A model generated the notes under the pieces. That model was not told the DNA's origin and did not search any database. It saw nothing but the letters and a program-made list of their open reading frames with translations. A stretch of 64,000 bases of DNA from Actinomycetota bacterium (GTDB lineage: Bacteria; Actinomycetota; Acidimicrobiia; Acidimicrobiales; JAJPHE01). The stretch covers positions 48,241-112,240 of the forward strand of contig DAHUYE010000090.1 in assembly GCA_027315345.1 (NCBI GenBank). The letters are read 5' to 3'. The position numbers and the translations under genes were made by a program. Below are positions 27,625 to 35,336 of this stretch, in pieces (position 1 is the first letter of the stretch; each line of letters starts with the position of its first letter).

Positions 27625-28998
27625 CTAGTTGTCGCCCGCCGGGCGGGTGGCCCCGGCGAAATCACTCCACAGATAGGACTCCACCCTCACGTCGGCCCCG
27701 GTGTGGGGAGCGTCGACCATCATCCCGTTGCCGATGTAGATGCCGTCGTGGGTGATGGCGGTGGGGGTGCCGAAGAAGACGATGTCACCGGGCTGCAGCG
27801 GCGTCCCGGCGGCCAGCTGCGGGCCGAAGTCGTACTGGTCCTGGGCCACCCGGGGCAGGGTGACGCCGGCGGAGGCGTAAGCCTCCATGACCAGGCCCGA
27901 GCAGTCGAAGCCGTCCGGCCCGGTGCCCCCGTAGACGTAGGGCTTGCCCACCTGGGCCAGCGCGTAGACCACGGCCCGGGCCGCCATGGGGGGCGGACCG
28001 GGAGCGGCCACGGCCACCACCGGGTCCGCCACCGAGACGGCGGTGGCCACCGAGGCCGCCGTCGGTGCCGCCGTGCCCATGCCGGTGTCGGCGGGGGCGG
28101 CGGTGGCGGTGGCGGTGGCGGTGGCCAACCCCAGGGTCGCGTCCCCAAAGCCCAGGACCCGGCCCGAGGCCGTGGCCAACCAGTAGCCGGCGCCATCCGA
28201 GGTGGCGGCTATCCCGACGGCCGGGCTGGCCAGGGGCGGCCCGCTCAAGGCGTCGCCGTAGCGGCCGGCGTCCCCGTAGGCGAAGACCTGGCCGGCGGTG
28301 GTGACCAGCCAGTAGCCGTGTCCGTCGGGGGTGACGGCCATGCCCACGGCCGGGTGGTGGAGACCGAGACCGCCGGCCGATCCGTAGAACTGGGCGTCCC
28401 CGAAGGAGAAGATGCCCCCGTCGGAGGCCAGCAGCCAGTAGCCCTTTCCGTCGGCGGTGGCCGCCATCCCGATGACCGGCTTGTTGAGGCGGATGGCCCC
28501 GGTGGAGCCGTAGAACTGGGCGTCTCCGAAGGTGAAGATGCCGCCGTCCCCGGCCACCAGCCAGTAACCCTTACCGTCCGGGGAGCTGGTCATCCCGACC
28601 ACGGGGGCGTTCAGGGCGGCCGGAGGGGGCGGGCTTTGGACCGAAGCGTCCCCGGCGGCAGTCACGGTGGCGTCCGCCCTGGCCACCCAGTATCCACCGC
28701 CGTCGGGCGTGGCGGCCAGGGCGACGGCCCGGGAGCTGTCCGTGGTGGCGGGCCCGCTGGATCCGAAGGGTGGCGCCCCGCCGGCGGTGACGGTGCCGCT
28801 GGAGTCCAATACCCAGTAACCGGGGGTGGAAGCAGCGGTGGCCGCCGGTCCGGGCGCGGCCGACGCCGCCGGGCTGGTCGGGGCCGGAGCCGTGGCGGCA
28901 CCAGCCGGGCCGGCCAGGCCCAGGAGACCTCCACCCAGGGAGGCCGCACCCAGACTGACGGCGGTGACGAGGCGAGCGGGGAAGTTTTGGCGGTTCAT
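27625..28998 (-). CDS. Secreted NlpC/P60 peptidoglycan endopeptidase with GYW repeats
   Basis: Exported cell-wall hydrolase of 457 residues. It has an N-terminal signal peptide (RLVTAVSLGAASLGGGLLGL, cleaved near AGAA), then six ~42-residue GYW repeats (about residues 60-290), an Ala/Thr linker, and a C-terminal NlpC/P60 domain. The catalytic Cys is in DGFDCSGLVMEAYAS (near residue 364), the His in THDGIYIGNGMM, and a third polar site near VDAPHTG. The domain cleaves peptide cross-links in peptidoglycan; the repeats probably bind the cell surface. I prefer ATG 28998 over ATG 29025 because it starts directly before the basic signal-peptide region. A sigma-28-like promoter lies upstream. Confidence 0.86.
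   Translation of the reverse strand: MNRQNFPARLVTAVSLGAASLGGGLLGLAGPAGAATAPAPTSPAASAAPGPAATAASTPGYWVLDSSGTVTAGGAPPFGSSGPATTDSSRAVALAATPDGGGYWVARADATVTAAGDASVQSPPPPAALNAPVVGMTSSPDGKGYWLVAGDGGIFTFGDAQFYGSTGAIRLNKPVIGMAATADGKGYWLLASDGGIFSFGDAQFYGSAGGLGLHHPAVGMAVTPDGHGYWLVTTAGQVFAYGDAGRYGDALSGPPLASPAVGIAATSDGAGYWLATASGRVLGFGDATLGLATATATATAAPADTGMGTAAPTAASVATAVSVADPVVAVAAPGPPPMAARAVVYALAQVGKPYVYGGTGPDGFDCSGLVMEAYASAGVTLPRVAQDQYDFGPQLAAGTPLQPGDIVFFGTPTAITHDGIYIGNGMMVDAPHTGADVRVESYLWSDFAGATRPAGDN
28144..28821 (-). repeat. Six ~42-residue GYW repeats
   Basis: Six consecutive protein repeats, each starting GYW and ending in PDGK/PDGH-like turns, with a central DGGIFxFGDAxFYGS in the third and fourth copies. 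First and last copies are more diverged. The regular strand-turn pattern would fit blades of a small beta-propeller. Similar repeats are common in surface proteins of some Actinobacteria, by recollection of the families rather than a search. Confidence 0.75.
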
Positions 28999-29049
28999 TT
29001 GGACCCAGACAGGCGGGGACGTCATCGGGCTCGACGTCCGGTCCCAGAG

Positions 29050-29077
29050 CTATCGGCCCCGGGGGCCGCCGGCTTGA
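29050..29077 (-). promoter_or_regulatory. Sigma-28 (FliA/WhiG)-type promoter of the NlpC/P60 gene
   Basis: On the minus strand, TCAA (29074-29077) is followed by 16 nt and then GCCGATAG (29050-29057). The consensus for FliA/WhiG sigma factors is TAAA-N15/16-GCCGATAA, so both boxes match with one change each. Transcription would begin near 29042, giving a leader of about 44 nt before ATG 28998. Most other genes here show TANNNT hexamers close to the start instead, so this promoter stands out. Confidence 0.6.
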
Positions 29078-29190
29078 ACCACGACCTGAGCCCGCCGGTA
29101 TGCCAGAGTGGCCGGGAGCCCGTCAATCCGGGATGACGGTGAAATCAGGCAGATGTCCCTTTTGGGTAAGAACACTCCAACCTGGGTACC

Positions 29191-31611
29191 ATGACCAGAG
29201 CCAATCAGGGCTCACAAGGATGGGATCCCACGGGACCGGCTCCAACCGTTTCAGTACGGCGGCGGGCGGTGAGGGTGGCGGTTGCCGTCACCGCTCTGGC
29301 GTCCGTGGTCCTCTTTGCCTATCCACTTCTCCCGGGTCATCCGTCCGTTGACTGGACCGTCTACGGGCCGACCGCCGGGGCCGCCCTTCTGGGGGCCGGA
29401 GGCTTCGGACTGCTCCCCTGGGAGCGCCTGCTCCAGTCCCCGGCGGGAGGGCGCTGCCTCTACGCCTGGTCCTTCTTCGACATAGCCCTCATCAGCGTCG
29501 GGGTGGCCGCCAGTGGCGGGGCCCGGTCCCAGTTGGTGTGGCTCTACAGCCTGACCACGGTCTTCTCCGCCCTGTCCTCATATCCCTGGCGGGCCCAGGT
29601 GGCCCTGCTGCTGCTGACCTACGGCGGCTACCTGGGGGCGGCCGGGTCCGGGGCGGTGGTCCTGACGGTGGCCCAGGCCTTCTCCGACCTCGGGGTCATA
29701 ACCCTGCTCATGATCATGTCCGCCTTCCTGTCCGTCGAGTTGTCGCGCCAGGCCCGGGTCCAGCACGACCTGGCCGAGGGCTCCGCCCGGCGGGCCGCCC
29801 TCCTGGCCCGGGTGGCCCAGCGGGCCCGGGTCATCAACACCCAGGACCGGGAGCAGATGCTCGACTCGGTGGTGGAGAGCGTGGGCGACCTCGGCTTCGA
29901 CACCGCCCAGCTCTGCCTCTACGACCCGGACCGCGATCAGTGGGAGATGGTCGCGTCCTACGGGCTGCCCACGACCCACGGCGCCCAGGCCCTCGGCTCC
30001 GGCATCGTGGGCCGGGTCTGGGCCCAGCGCAGCACGGTGGCGGTCCAGGACTATCCGGCCCACCCCGACGCCCTGCCCATGGCCCTGGAAGCCGGAGTCC
30101 GTTCGGCGGTGGCGGTGCCGGTCTGGTGCGAAGGCGGCCTCCGGGCCGCCCTGGTGGCGGCCAGGACCCGGGAGGGCGGGCTCAGGCCCGAAGAGGTCGA
30201 ATGCGTGGAGATACTGGCCGCCCACGCCGGGATCGCCCTCGGCAACATCGAGCGGCTGGACGAGCGGAACCGGTGGGAGGCCGAGCTCGCCTATCAGGCC
30301 ACTCACGACGTGCTGACCGGGCTTCCCAACTGGACGCTCTTTGCCGAGTTGCAGGACCGGGCCCGAGCCCATGCCCACCGTTCCGGCCGCTCGGCCGCCG
30401 TTCTGTTGCTGGACCTGGACCGGTTCAAGGCCGTCAACGACAGCCTGGGTCACGACCTGGGCGATGACCTGCTGCGCGAGGTGGCGGTCCGCCTGCGCGA
30501 TGCGGTGGGCAATGACGGCGTCGTGGCCCGATACGGCGGGGATGAGTTTGTGGTGCTGGTCGAGGACCTGCTGGACGACACCGCCGCCGTGTTGATGGCC
30601 GACCGGCTGTTGGCGGCGCTGCGTCCTCCGGTACGGGTCGGCGTCGATGACGAGGTCTACACGACGGCCAGCATCGGCATCGCCTTCATCCGCAAGGACT
30701 CCACCGCCGAGCACAACCCGCTGCGCGAGGCCGACCTGGCCATGTACCGGGCCAAGGAGTCGGGCAAGGGACGCTGGAAGGTCTTTGAAACCGGCATGGA
30801 TGCCCGGGCCCTCCGGCTGATGCAGATCGAGGCCCAGCTGCGCAAAGCCGTGTCCGGGGGAGAGATGTACCTCGCCTATCAGCCCATAGTGGATCTGGTC
30901 GAAGGGCGGATGACCGGGGTGGAGGCGTTGCTGCGCTGGCGCCACCCGGACCGGGGCCTGATGATGCCCGATGAGTTCATCCCGGTGGCCGAGGAGTCGG
31001 GCCTCATCATCGACATCGGCCAGTGGGTCATGGAGGAGGCGTGCCAGCAGGTGCAGGCCTGGAACGGCATGGGTGGCGGCCTGCGGGTCTCGGTCAACCT
31101 GTCGGGCCGGCAGTTCCACGACCCCAGCCTGGTCAGCCGGGTCCGCTCCGTGCTGTCCCGCACCGGTCTCGATCCCGACCGTCTGGTGCTGGAGATAACC
31201 GAGACCATCGCCATGGAGGATCTGGGCAACACCATCGACATGGTCGGGGACTTGAGCCATCTGGGTGTAGGCATCGCCCTCGATGACTTCGGCCAGGGCT
31301 CATCGTCCCTGTCGGCCCTGCGCCGCTTCCCCCTCGAGTCGGTGAAGATCGACAAGGTCTTCGTGTCCGGTGTCACCGAGGACGGACCCGACCGGGCCAT
31401 AGTCGGATCCGTGCTCACCCTGGCCGACAGCCTGGGTATCAACGTCACCGCCGAGGGCATCGAGACGGCTCTGCAGATGGAGGCCCTCATCGACATGGGC
31501 TGCCCGCAGGGCCAGGGCTACCTCCTGTCGCGTCCGGTCCACCGGGACGAGGTGCCCGGCCTGGTGGCGGGCATGCGGGACCGGCTGCGCTGGGTCGAGG
31601 CCGCCGAGTAG
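29191..31611 (+). CDS. Membrane GAF-GGDEF-EAL c-di-GMP enzyme
   Basis: Inner-membrane protein of 806 residues that may both make and degrade cyclic di-GMP. Residues 25-180 hold about five or six hydrophobic segments (ALASVVLFAYPLL to DLGVITLLMIMSAFL), then a short helix and a GAF domain (about 205-370). The GGDEF domain has ARYGGDEFVVL (near 447), fully canonical, without a recognisable RxxD inhibitory site five residues before it. The EAL domain has EALLRWRHP (near 577), EITETIAMED, LDDFGQGSSSL, VKIDKVFV and TAEGIET, so the phosphodiesterase residues also look intact. It is divergent from the NlpC/P60 gene across 192 bp. TACCAT overlaps the proposed ATG, so a start further downstream is possible. 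Confidence 0.9.
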   Translation: MTRANQGSQGWDPTGPAPTVSVRRRAVRVAVAVTALASVVLFAYPLLPGHPSVDWTVYGPTAGAALLGAGGFGLLPWERLLQSPAGGRCLYAWSFFDIALISVGVAASGGARSQLVWLYSLTTVFSALSSYPWRAQVALLLLTYGGYLGAAGSGAVVLTVAQAFSDLGVITLLMIMSAFLSVELSRQARVQHDLAEGSARRAALLARVAQRARVINTQDREQMLDSVVESVGDLGFDTAQLCLYDPDRDQWEMVASYGLPTTHGAQALGSGIVGRVWAQRSTVAVQDYPAHPDALPMALEAGVRSAVAVPVWCEGGLRAALVAARTREGGLRPEEVECVEILAAHAGIALGNIERLDERNRWEAELAYQATHDVLTGLPNWTLFAELQDRARAHAHRSGRSAAVLLLDLDRFKAVNDSLGHDLGDDLLREVAVRLRDAVGNDGVVARYGGDEFVVLVEDLLDDTAAVLMADRLLAALRPPVRVGVDDEVYTTASIGIAFIRKDSTAEHNPLREADLAMYRAKESGKGRWKVFETGMDARALRLMQIEAQLRKAVSGGEMYLAYQPIVDLVEGRMTGVEALLRWRHPDRGLMMPDEFIPVAEESGLIIDIGQWVMEEACQQVQAWNGMGGGLRVSVNLSGRQFHDPSLVSRVRSVLSRTGLDPDRLVLEITETIAMEDLGNTIDMVGDLSHLGVGIALDDFGQGSSSLSALRRFPLESVKIDKVFVSGVTEDGPDRAIVGSVLTLADSLGINVTAEGIETALQMEALIDMGCPQGQGYLLSRPVHRDEVPGLVAGMRDRLRWVEAAE

Positions 31612-31624
31612 TTCCCGCCCCGCT

Positions 31625-32584
31625 TCAGGCCTGGGGGGCCAGGGCCTGTACGGCTTGGCGGACGTCGATGCCGAAGGGGAGGATGTTGAGGGCCGGGGTC
31701 GTGACCCCGTTGGCCACGTAACGGGCGATGTGCCGGCGGCACTCATCCGGGGATCCGTGCACGATCAGGTCGTCCACCACCTGATCCGGTATGGCCGCCA
31801 GAGCCGCCTTGCGGTCACCGGCGGTCCAGGCGTCCCACATCCCCTTCAGCTGGTCACCCCGGCCCAGCCACTCGTGAAAGGCGGCGTACACCGGGACGTT
31901 GAGATAGGCGGCCACCGCCATGCGGCCCATGTTCCGCACCGTCTCGGCGTCCTCGGAAGGACACACGAAGATGCGGGCGACTATCTCCTTGCCCTCACCC
32001 ACCTCGGGTGCGACCTGCTTGACGTCCTCGGCCGACAGCCAGTTGATGATGGCTCCGTCCCCGAGCCGGCCGGCCATGCGCAGCATCCCCGGGCGCAGGC
32101 CGGCCACCAGGATCGGCGGCGGCGTCTCGATCCGCCGGCCCAGCCGGAAGCCCTTGACGGTGAAGGACCGGCACTCCATGTCCACCTTCTCACCGGTCAG
32201 AGCCTGGCGCAGGAAGCGGACCATGTCAGCCGTGCGGTGGTACGGATCCTCGAAGGGGATGCCGTTCCAGCGTTCCACGATCACGTTGGAAGAAGTGCCG
32301 ATGCCCAGGGCGAAGCGGCCCGGGGCGGCTTCGGCCATGGCTGCCGCGCTCTGGGCCATGATGGCCGGACCGCGGGTGAAGGCGGGGATAATGGCCACGC
32401 CCAGGCGCAAGGCCGGCGTCCACGCCGCCGCCATGGCCAGGGGGGTGAAGCCATCGGTGCCGTTGGCCTCGCTCGACCACACGTCGGTGTAACCGAGGTC
32501 GACCAGTTCCTCCAGGTACGGGCGGTGCTCATGCAAGGGGACGTGATCGAACGGGATGGTCATTCCGTAGCGGGGCTCGGCCAT
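31625..32584 (-). CDS. LLM-class F420-dependent oxidoreductase
   Basis: Luciferase-like fold protein of 319 residues, cytosolic, probably F420-dependent. Recognisable parts are YGMTIPFDHVPLHEHRPYL at the start, YTDVWSSEANGTDGFTPLA, LRLGVAIIPAFTRGPAIMAQ, GRFALGIGTSSNVIVERWNG, PPPILVAGLRPGMLRMAGRLGDG and the C-terminal HGSPDECRRHIARYVANGV. TAGCGT is 8 nt before the ATG, a leaderless-type promoter. It lies directly downstream of the HxlR gene (11 bp) on the same strand, so it may be read partly from the HxlR promoter. The substrate is unknown. Confidence 0.87.
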   Translation of the reverse strand: MAEPRYGMTIPFDHVPLHEHRPYLEELVDLGYTDVWSSEANGTDGFTPLAMAAAWTPALRLGVAIIPAFTRGPAIMAQSAAAMAEAAPGRFALGIGTSSNVIVERWNGIPFEDPYHRTADMVRFLRQALTGEKVDMECRSFTVKGFRLGRRIETPPPILVAGLRPGMLRMAGRLGDGAIINWLSAEDVKQVAPEVGEGKEIVARIFVCPSEDAETVRNMGRMAVAAYLNVPVYAAFHEWLGRGDQLKGMWDAWTAGDRKAALAAIPDQVVDDLIVHGSPDECRRHIARYVANGVTTPALNILPFGIDVRQAVQALAPQA

Positions 32585-32595
32585 GGGCCGAGACG

Positions 32596-33075
32596 CTAAT
32601 GAACCGCTTCGAGCGGTGTGCGCCCGGCCCGGTATCCGGGTCCGGGCACGGCCCGGACGGAGCGGGCGCCCATAGGCCGGCCGCAGTGCTCACAGACCAG
32701 CCGGCCCACCGCCGCCTGGCCGCAGTCCTTGTGCACCACCTCCACCGGCGGTCCGTCGGGTGCGGCGTGGCGGTCGCCCCACTGGCGCATGGCGGTCAGG
32801 ACCGGCCACAGGTCGATGCCCTTCTCGGTCAGGCGGTACTCGTGACGCAGGGGCCGCTCGGAATAGGCGACCTTCTGGAGAACGCCGGCGTCGACCAGGC
32901 TGACCAGGCGATGCTGGAGGATGTTGCGGGAGATCCCGAGCCGGCGCTGGAAGTCATCGAAACGGGTGACGCCCATGAAGGCGTCCCGGATGATGAGCAT
33001 GCTCCACCACTCCCCGACCACCTCGAGGCACTGGGCCACCGAGCAGCTCATGTCCGAGAAGCTCTTCCGTTCCAC
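32596..33075 (-). CDS. HxlR-family transcriptional regulator
   Basis: Winged-helix DNA-binding protein of 159 residues. The HxlR signature is clear: CSVAQCLEVVGEWWSMLIIRD with the sensor-type Cys residues, FDDFQRRLGISRNILQHRL as recognition helix, and YSERPLRHEYRLTEKG as the wing. After the domain, a short C-terminal part holds CGQ...CEHCGRPM, a possible metal site. GTG 33075 (VERKSFSDM) gives the usual family N-terminus; TATCCT lies 7 nt upstream. It is divergent from an MFS exporter with an 18-bp palindrome between them, which suggests it represses both itself and the exporter. Confidence 0.9.
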   Translation of the reverse strand: MERKSFSDMSCSVAQCLEVVGEWWSMLIIRDAFMGVTRFDDFQRRLGISRNILQHRLVSLVDAGVLQKVAYSERPLRHEYRLTEKGIDLWPVLTAMRQWGDRHAAPDGPPVEVVHKDCGQAAVGRLVCEHCGRPMGARSVRAVPGPGYRAGRTPLEAVH

Positions 33076-33082
33076 GTCCTCG

Positions 33083-33123
33083 AGGATAGGTGGGTTGCAT
33101 GATGAAATGCAAGGGTCTAGAGT
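33083..33123. promoter_or_regulatory. Bidirectional leaderless promoter with palindromic operator (HxlR/MFS)
   Basis: Palindrome 33095-33112 has arms TTGCAT and ATGCAA around 6 nt. Rightward, TTGCAT is a -35 box 17 nt before TAGAGT (33118-33123), which is 7 nt before the MFS ATG. Leftward, the other arm reads TTGCAT and is 18 nt before TATCCT (33083-33088), 7 nt before the HxlR GTG. A dimeric regulator bound here would cover both -35 boxes. Confidence 0.7.
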
Positions 33124-33130
33124 AGGTTTC

Positions 33131-34594
33131 ATGAGCGAACTGACTGCGCGCCGGACCCGGGCCGTCTTCATCGTCACAGCCCTGGGGGCCTTCATGGCGT
33201 CGCTCGACCTGTCCATCGTCAACGTGGCCTTTCCCGCCCTGGCCCGCTCCTTCCCCCACGTCCCCCGGGCCTCCCTGGCCTGGGTCATCACCGCCTACAG
33301 CATCGTGTTCGGCTCCCTGCTCGTAACGGCGGGGCGTACGGCGGACCGCCTGGGCCGGCGGCGGGTGTTCTTCCTCGGGCTGGCCGTCTTCTGCGCCGGT
33401 TCGGCCTTGTGCGGCCTGGCCCCCTCGGTCCCCCTGCTGGTGGCGGGCCGGGTCGCGCAGGGCTCGGGGGCGGCCGCCCTGCTGCCCGCCTCCCTGGGTC
33501 TTCTCCTCGGGGCCTTCCCGGCCGAAAAGCGGTCCCAGGTGGTCGCCCTGTGGGGTGGGGTCGGGGCCCTGGCGGTGGCCACCGGGCCGTCCCTGGGGGC
33601 GGCCCTCATCACCGCCGGCGGCTGGCGGTCGGCCTTCTACGTGAACCTGCCCGTAGGGGCGCTGGCCTGGCTCTGGGGCCGGAGGATCCTGGAGGAATCC
33701 ACCGTCGAGACGGCCCACGGCACGCCGGACTTCCCCGGGGTCGCCCTCATCAGCGTTGCCCTGGCCAGCCTGGTGCTGGCCATATCCGAAGGACCATCCT
33801 GGGGCTGGACCAACCCGCGCGTGTTAGCCGCCCTGCTCGTGGCGGTGGGCCTCGGGGCCGCCTTCCTGTTCAGGAGCGCCGGGCACCCGGCGCCGGTGCT
33901 CGACCTCAGCCTGTTCCGAGCCCGCTCCTTCAGCGTGGCCAACGCCTCCACCCTGGTCTACGCCATGGGCTTTTTCGCCATGCTGCTCGGGAACATCCTG
34001 TTCCTCACCGGGGTCTGGCATTACACCATCCTCCGGGCGGGACTGGCCGTGACCCCTGGTCCCCTGGTGGTGGCGGTGGTGTCGGGACCAGCGGGACGGA
34101 TGGCGGGCCGGTTCGGGTTCCGGGCCGTGCTGATGCCCGGGGCGGTCTGCTTCGCGGCCGGGTTGAGCTGGTACGTCCTGCGGGTGGGGACTCACCCCGC
34201 CTATCTGGCCGAGTGGCTGCCGGGCACGCTGATGGCCGGCCTGGGCATCGGGCTCACCTTCCCCGTATTCAGCGCGGCGGCGGTGGCCAGCCTCCCCCCG
34301 GAGCGCCTGGCCGTGGGCGGCGCCGTCAACCAGACCGCTCGCCAGATCGGCGGCGCCCTGGGCGTGGCCCTCCTGGTGGTACTGGTGGGAAACCCGACCA
34401 GCCCGGCGTCAGCCCTGAACCACTTCCACCGGCTGTGGATCTACTGCGCAGCCATGGCTCTGGGTTCAGGGCTCATCGGGTCCCGGCTGCGCCGACCGTC
34501 GCGGGCCGGGGCCGAGGTGGTGGATGAACTGGCTCCCGAGCTGCCGGCGGCACTGGCGGCGCTGCCCATAGCCCTGGAGGCGGGAGCGGAGTGA
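33131..34594 (+). CDS. MFS drug transporter, DHA2 (14-TM) type
   Basis: Proton-driven exporter in the cytoplasmic membrane, 487 residues with about 14 hydrophobic segments. It shows the DHA2 signatures LDLSIVNVAFPALA (motif D1 region in TM1), WVITAYSIVFGSLLVTAGRTADRLGRRRVF (motif A), RVAQGSGAAALLPASL (motif B) and GPSLGAALITAGGWRSAF (motif C, antiporter type). ATG 33131 is immediately downstream of a leaderless-type -10. The HxlR regulator next door very likely controls it, perhaps releasing on a toxic or reactive compound. The exported substrate cannot be read from sequence. Confidence 0.92.
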   Translation: MSELTARRTRAVFIVTALGAFMASLDLSIVNVAFPALARSFPHVPRASLAWVITAYSIVFGSLLVTAGRTADRLGRRRVFFLGLAVFCAGSALCGLAPSVPLLVAGRVAQGSGAAALLPASLGLLLGAFPAEKRSQVVALWGGVGALAVATGPSLGAALITAGGWRSAFYVNLPVGALAWLWGRRILEESTVETAHGTPDFPGVALISVALASLVLAISEGPSWGWTNPRVLAALLVAVGLGAAFLFRSAGHPAPVLDLSLFRARSFSVANASTLVYAMGFFAMLLGNILFLTGVWHYTILRAGLAVTPGPLVVAVVSGPAGRMAGRFGFRAVLMPGAVCFAAGLSWYVLRVGTHPAYLAEWLPGTLMAGLGIGLTFPVFSAAAVASLPPERLAVGGAVNQTARQIGGALGVALLVVLVGNPTSPASALNHFHRLWIYCAAMALGSGLIGSRLRRPSRAGAEVVDELAPELPAALAALPIALEAGAE

Positions 34595-34623
34595 GCCGGA
34601 CCGGATCGGGCCCGCCGGAGGCG

Positions 34624-34929
34624 TCAGCGCCGTCTGGCCCGCCGGAGGCGGTTGACGGGGAAGCTGCGCACGGCCGGCACCCGGGCGGCGGCCCGGCCGT
34701 CGAGCAGGGGCCCGAAGACCTCGGCGGTGGGAACGGCACCGTCAAGAAAAAAGGCCTTGCAGCGGAACCGGCCCCGCAGCCCTTCGACTCTGACCTCGTC
34801 ACCCACCAGGAAGCCGTCGAGACCGTCGACCCGGTCATGGACGGGGGTGGCCGGAGCGGCGGGCGCTCGCTTGGCGCCCCGCTTGGACGGACCTCCGTCC
34901 CCGGAAAACAGGGGCAGGCTGGGCTGCAC
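34624..34929 (-). CDS. Small basic conserved-looking protein
   Basis: Hypothetical protein of 101 residues from GTG 34929. The core VGDEVRVEGLRGRFRCKAFFLD reads like a small SH3/KOW-type beta-barrel, followed by AEVFGPLLDGRAAARVPAVRSF and a very basic tail (RLRRARRR). I know similar short proteins from Actinobacteria only in a general way and cannot name a family. Competing frames across this stretch look like shadows. It is convergent with the MFS gene (29 bp) and upstream of nothing on its own strand. A nucleic-acid-binding role is a guess from charge and fold. Confidence 0.5.
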   Translation of the reverse strand: MQPSLPLFSGDGGPSKRGAKRAPAAPATPVHDRVDGLDGFLVGDEVRVEGLRGRFRCKAFFLDGAVPTAEVFGPLLDGRAAARVPAVRSFPVNRLRRARRR

Positions 34930-35099
34930 CCCGCCAGTGTGTCAGGCTCCGCCGTGGCCGCCGACCCCGGGCCGGCTGAGGCCCTGTTCCGCTGCACCCC
35001 CGCCGTCCTGTGGCCCCGCTAGGGCGCATCTCCCGAAGCGAATGACCAGCGCCGGCCCGGGGAAGAGTGGTTGTCACACCCTCCTGTCAAGGTGGACCC

Positions 35100-35267
35100 A
35101 TGAGTGACCAGCTCACCCTCATCGATCCGAGCCCGGAACTGACCTGGCGGCTGGACGAACCGACCCGAGAAGCGGGCCGGCGGGGCATCGAAGCCGCCCG
35201 TCTGGCCCTGCAGGAGGCTTCCCGGCGGCGCATCCAGCGCCTCGAGTCGGACCGCCGGGCCGCCTGA
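35100..35267 (+). CDS. Small helical protein (55 aa)
   Basis: Hypothetical protein of 55 residues: an N-terminal QLTLIDPSPELTWRLDEPTRE followed by a charged amphipathic helix, GRRGIEAARLALQEASRRRIQRL. The start phrase and helix recall short actinobacterial proteins of unknown function. ATG 35100 follows AAGGTGG at normal Shine-Dalgarno distance. The 170 bp before it hold no other gene that I can support. The tight match of start site, ribosome-binding site and amphipathic pattern supports a real gene; no function is proposed. Confidence 0.6.
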   Translation: MSDQLTLIDPSPELTWRLDEPTREAGRRGIEAARLALQEASRRRIQRLESDRRAA

Positions 35268-35336
35268 CCCTCAGACTCAGCCCGACCCGGCCCGCGACCC
35301 GGGCCGCTCCGGCGGGGCGGCCATTAGGCTCGGACC

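Noticed and set aside
29097-29150. Possible tRNA-like start (GCCAGAGTGGCCGGGAG) upstream of the GGDEF gene
   Set aside because: No T-arm GGTTC sequence, anticodon arm or closing acceptor stem follows.
28999-29160. c-di-AMP (ydaO) or c-di-GMP riboswitch before the NlpC/P60 gene
   Set aside because: NlpC/P60 genes often have one, but the conserved riboswitch cores were not found. A sigma-28-like promoter explains the conserved-looking bases better and leaves only about 44 nt of leader.
35288-35306. Terminator before the ChbG gene
   Set aside because: The stem is only 6 bp in a very GC-rich stretch, weaker than the four hairpins reported, and could be chance.
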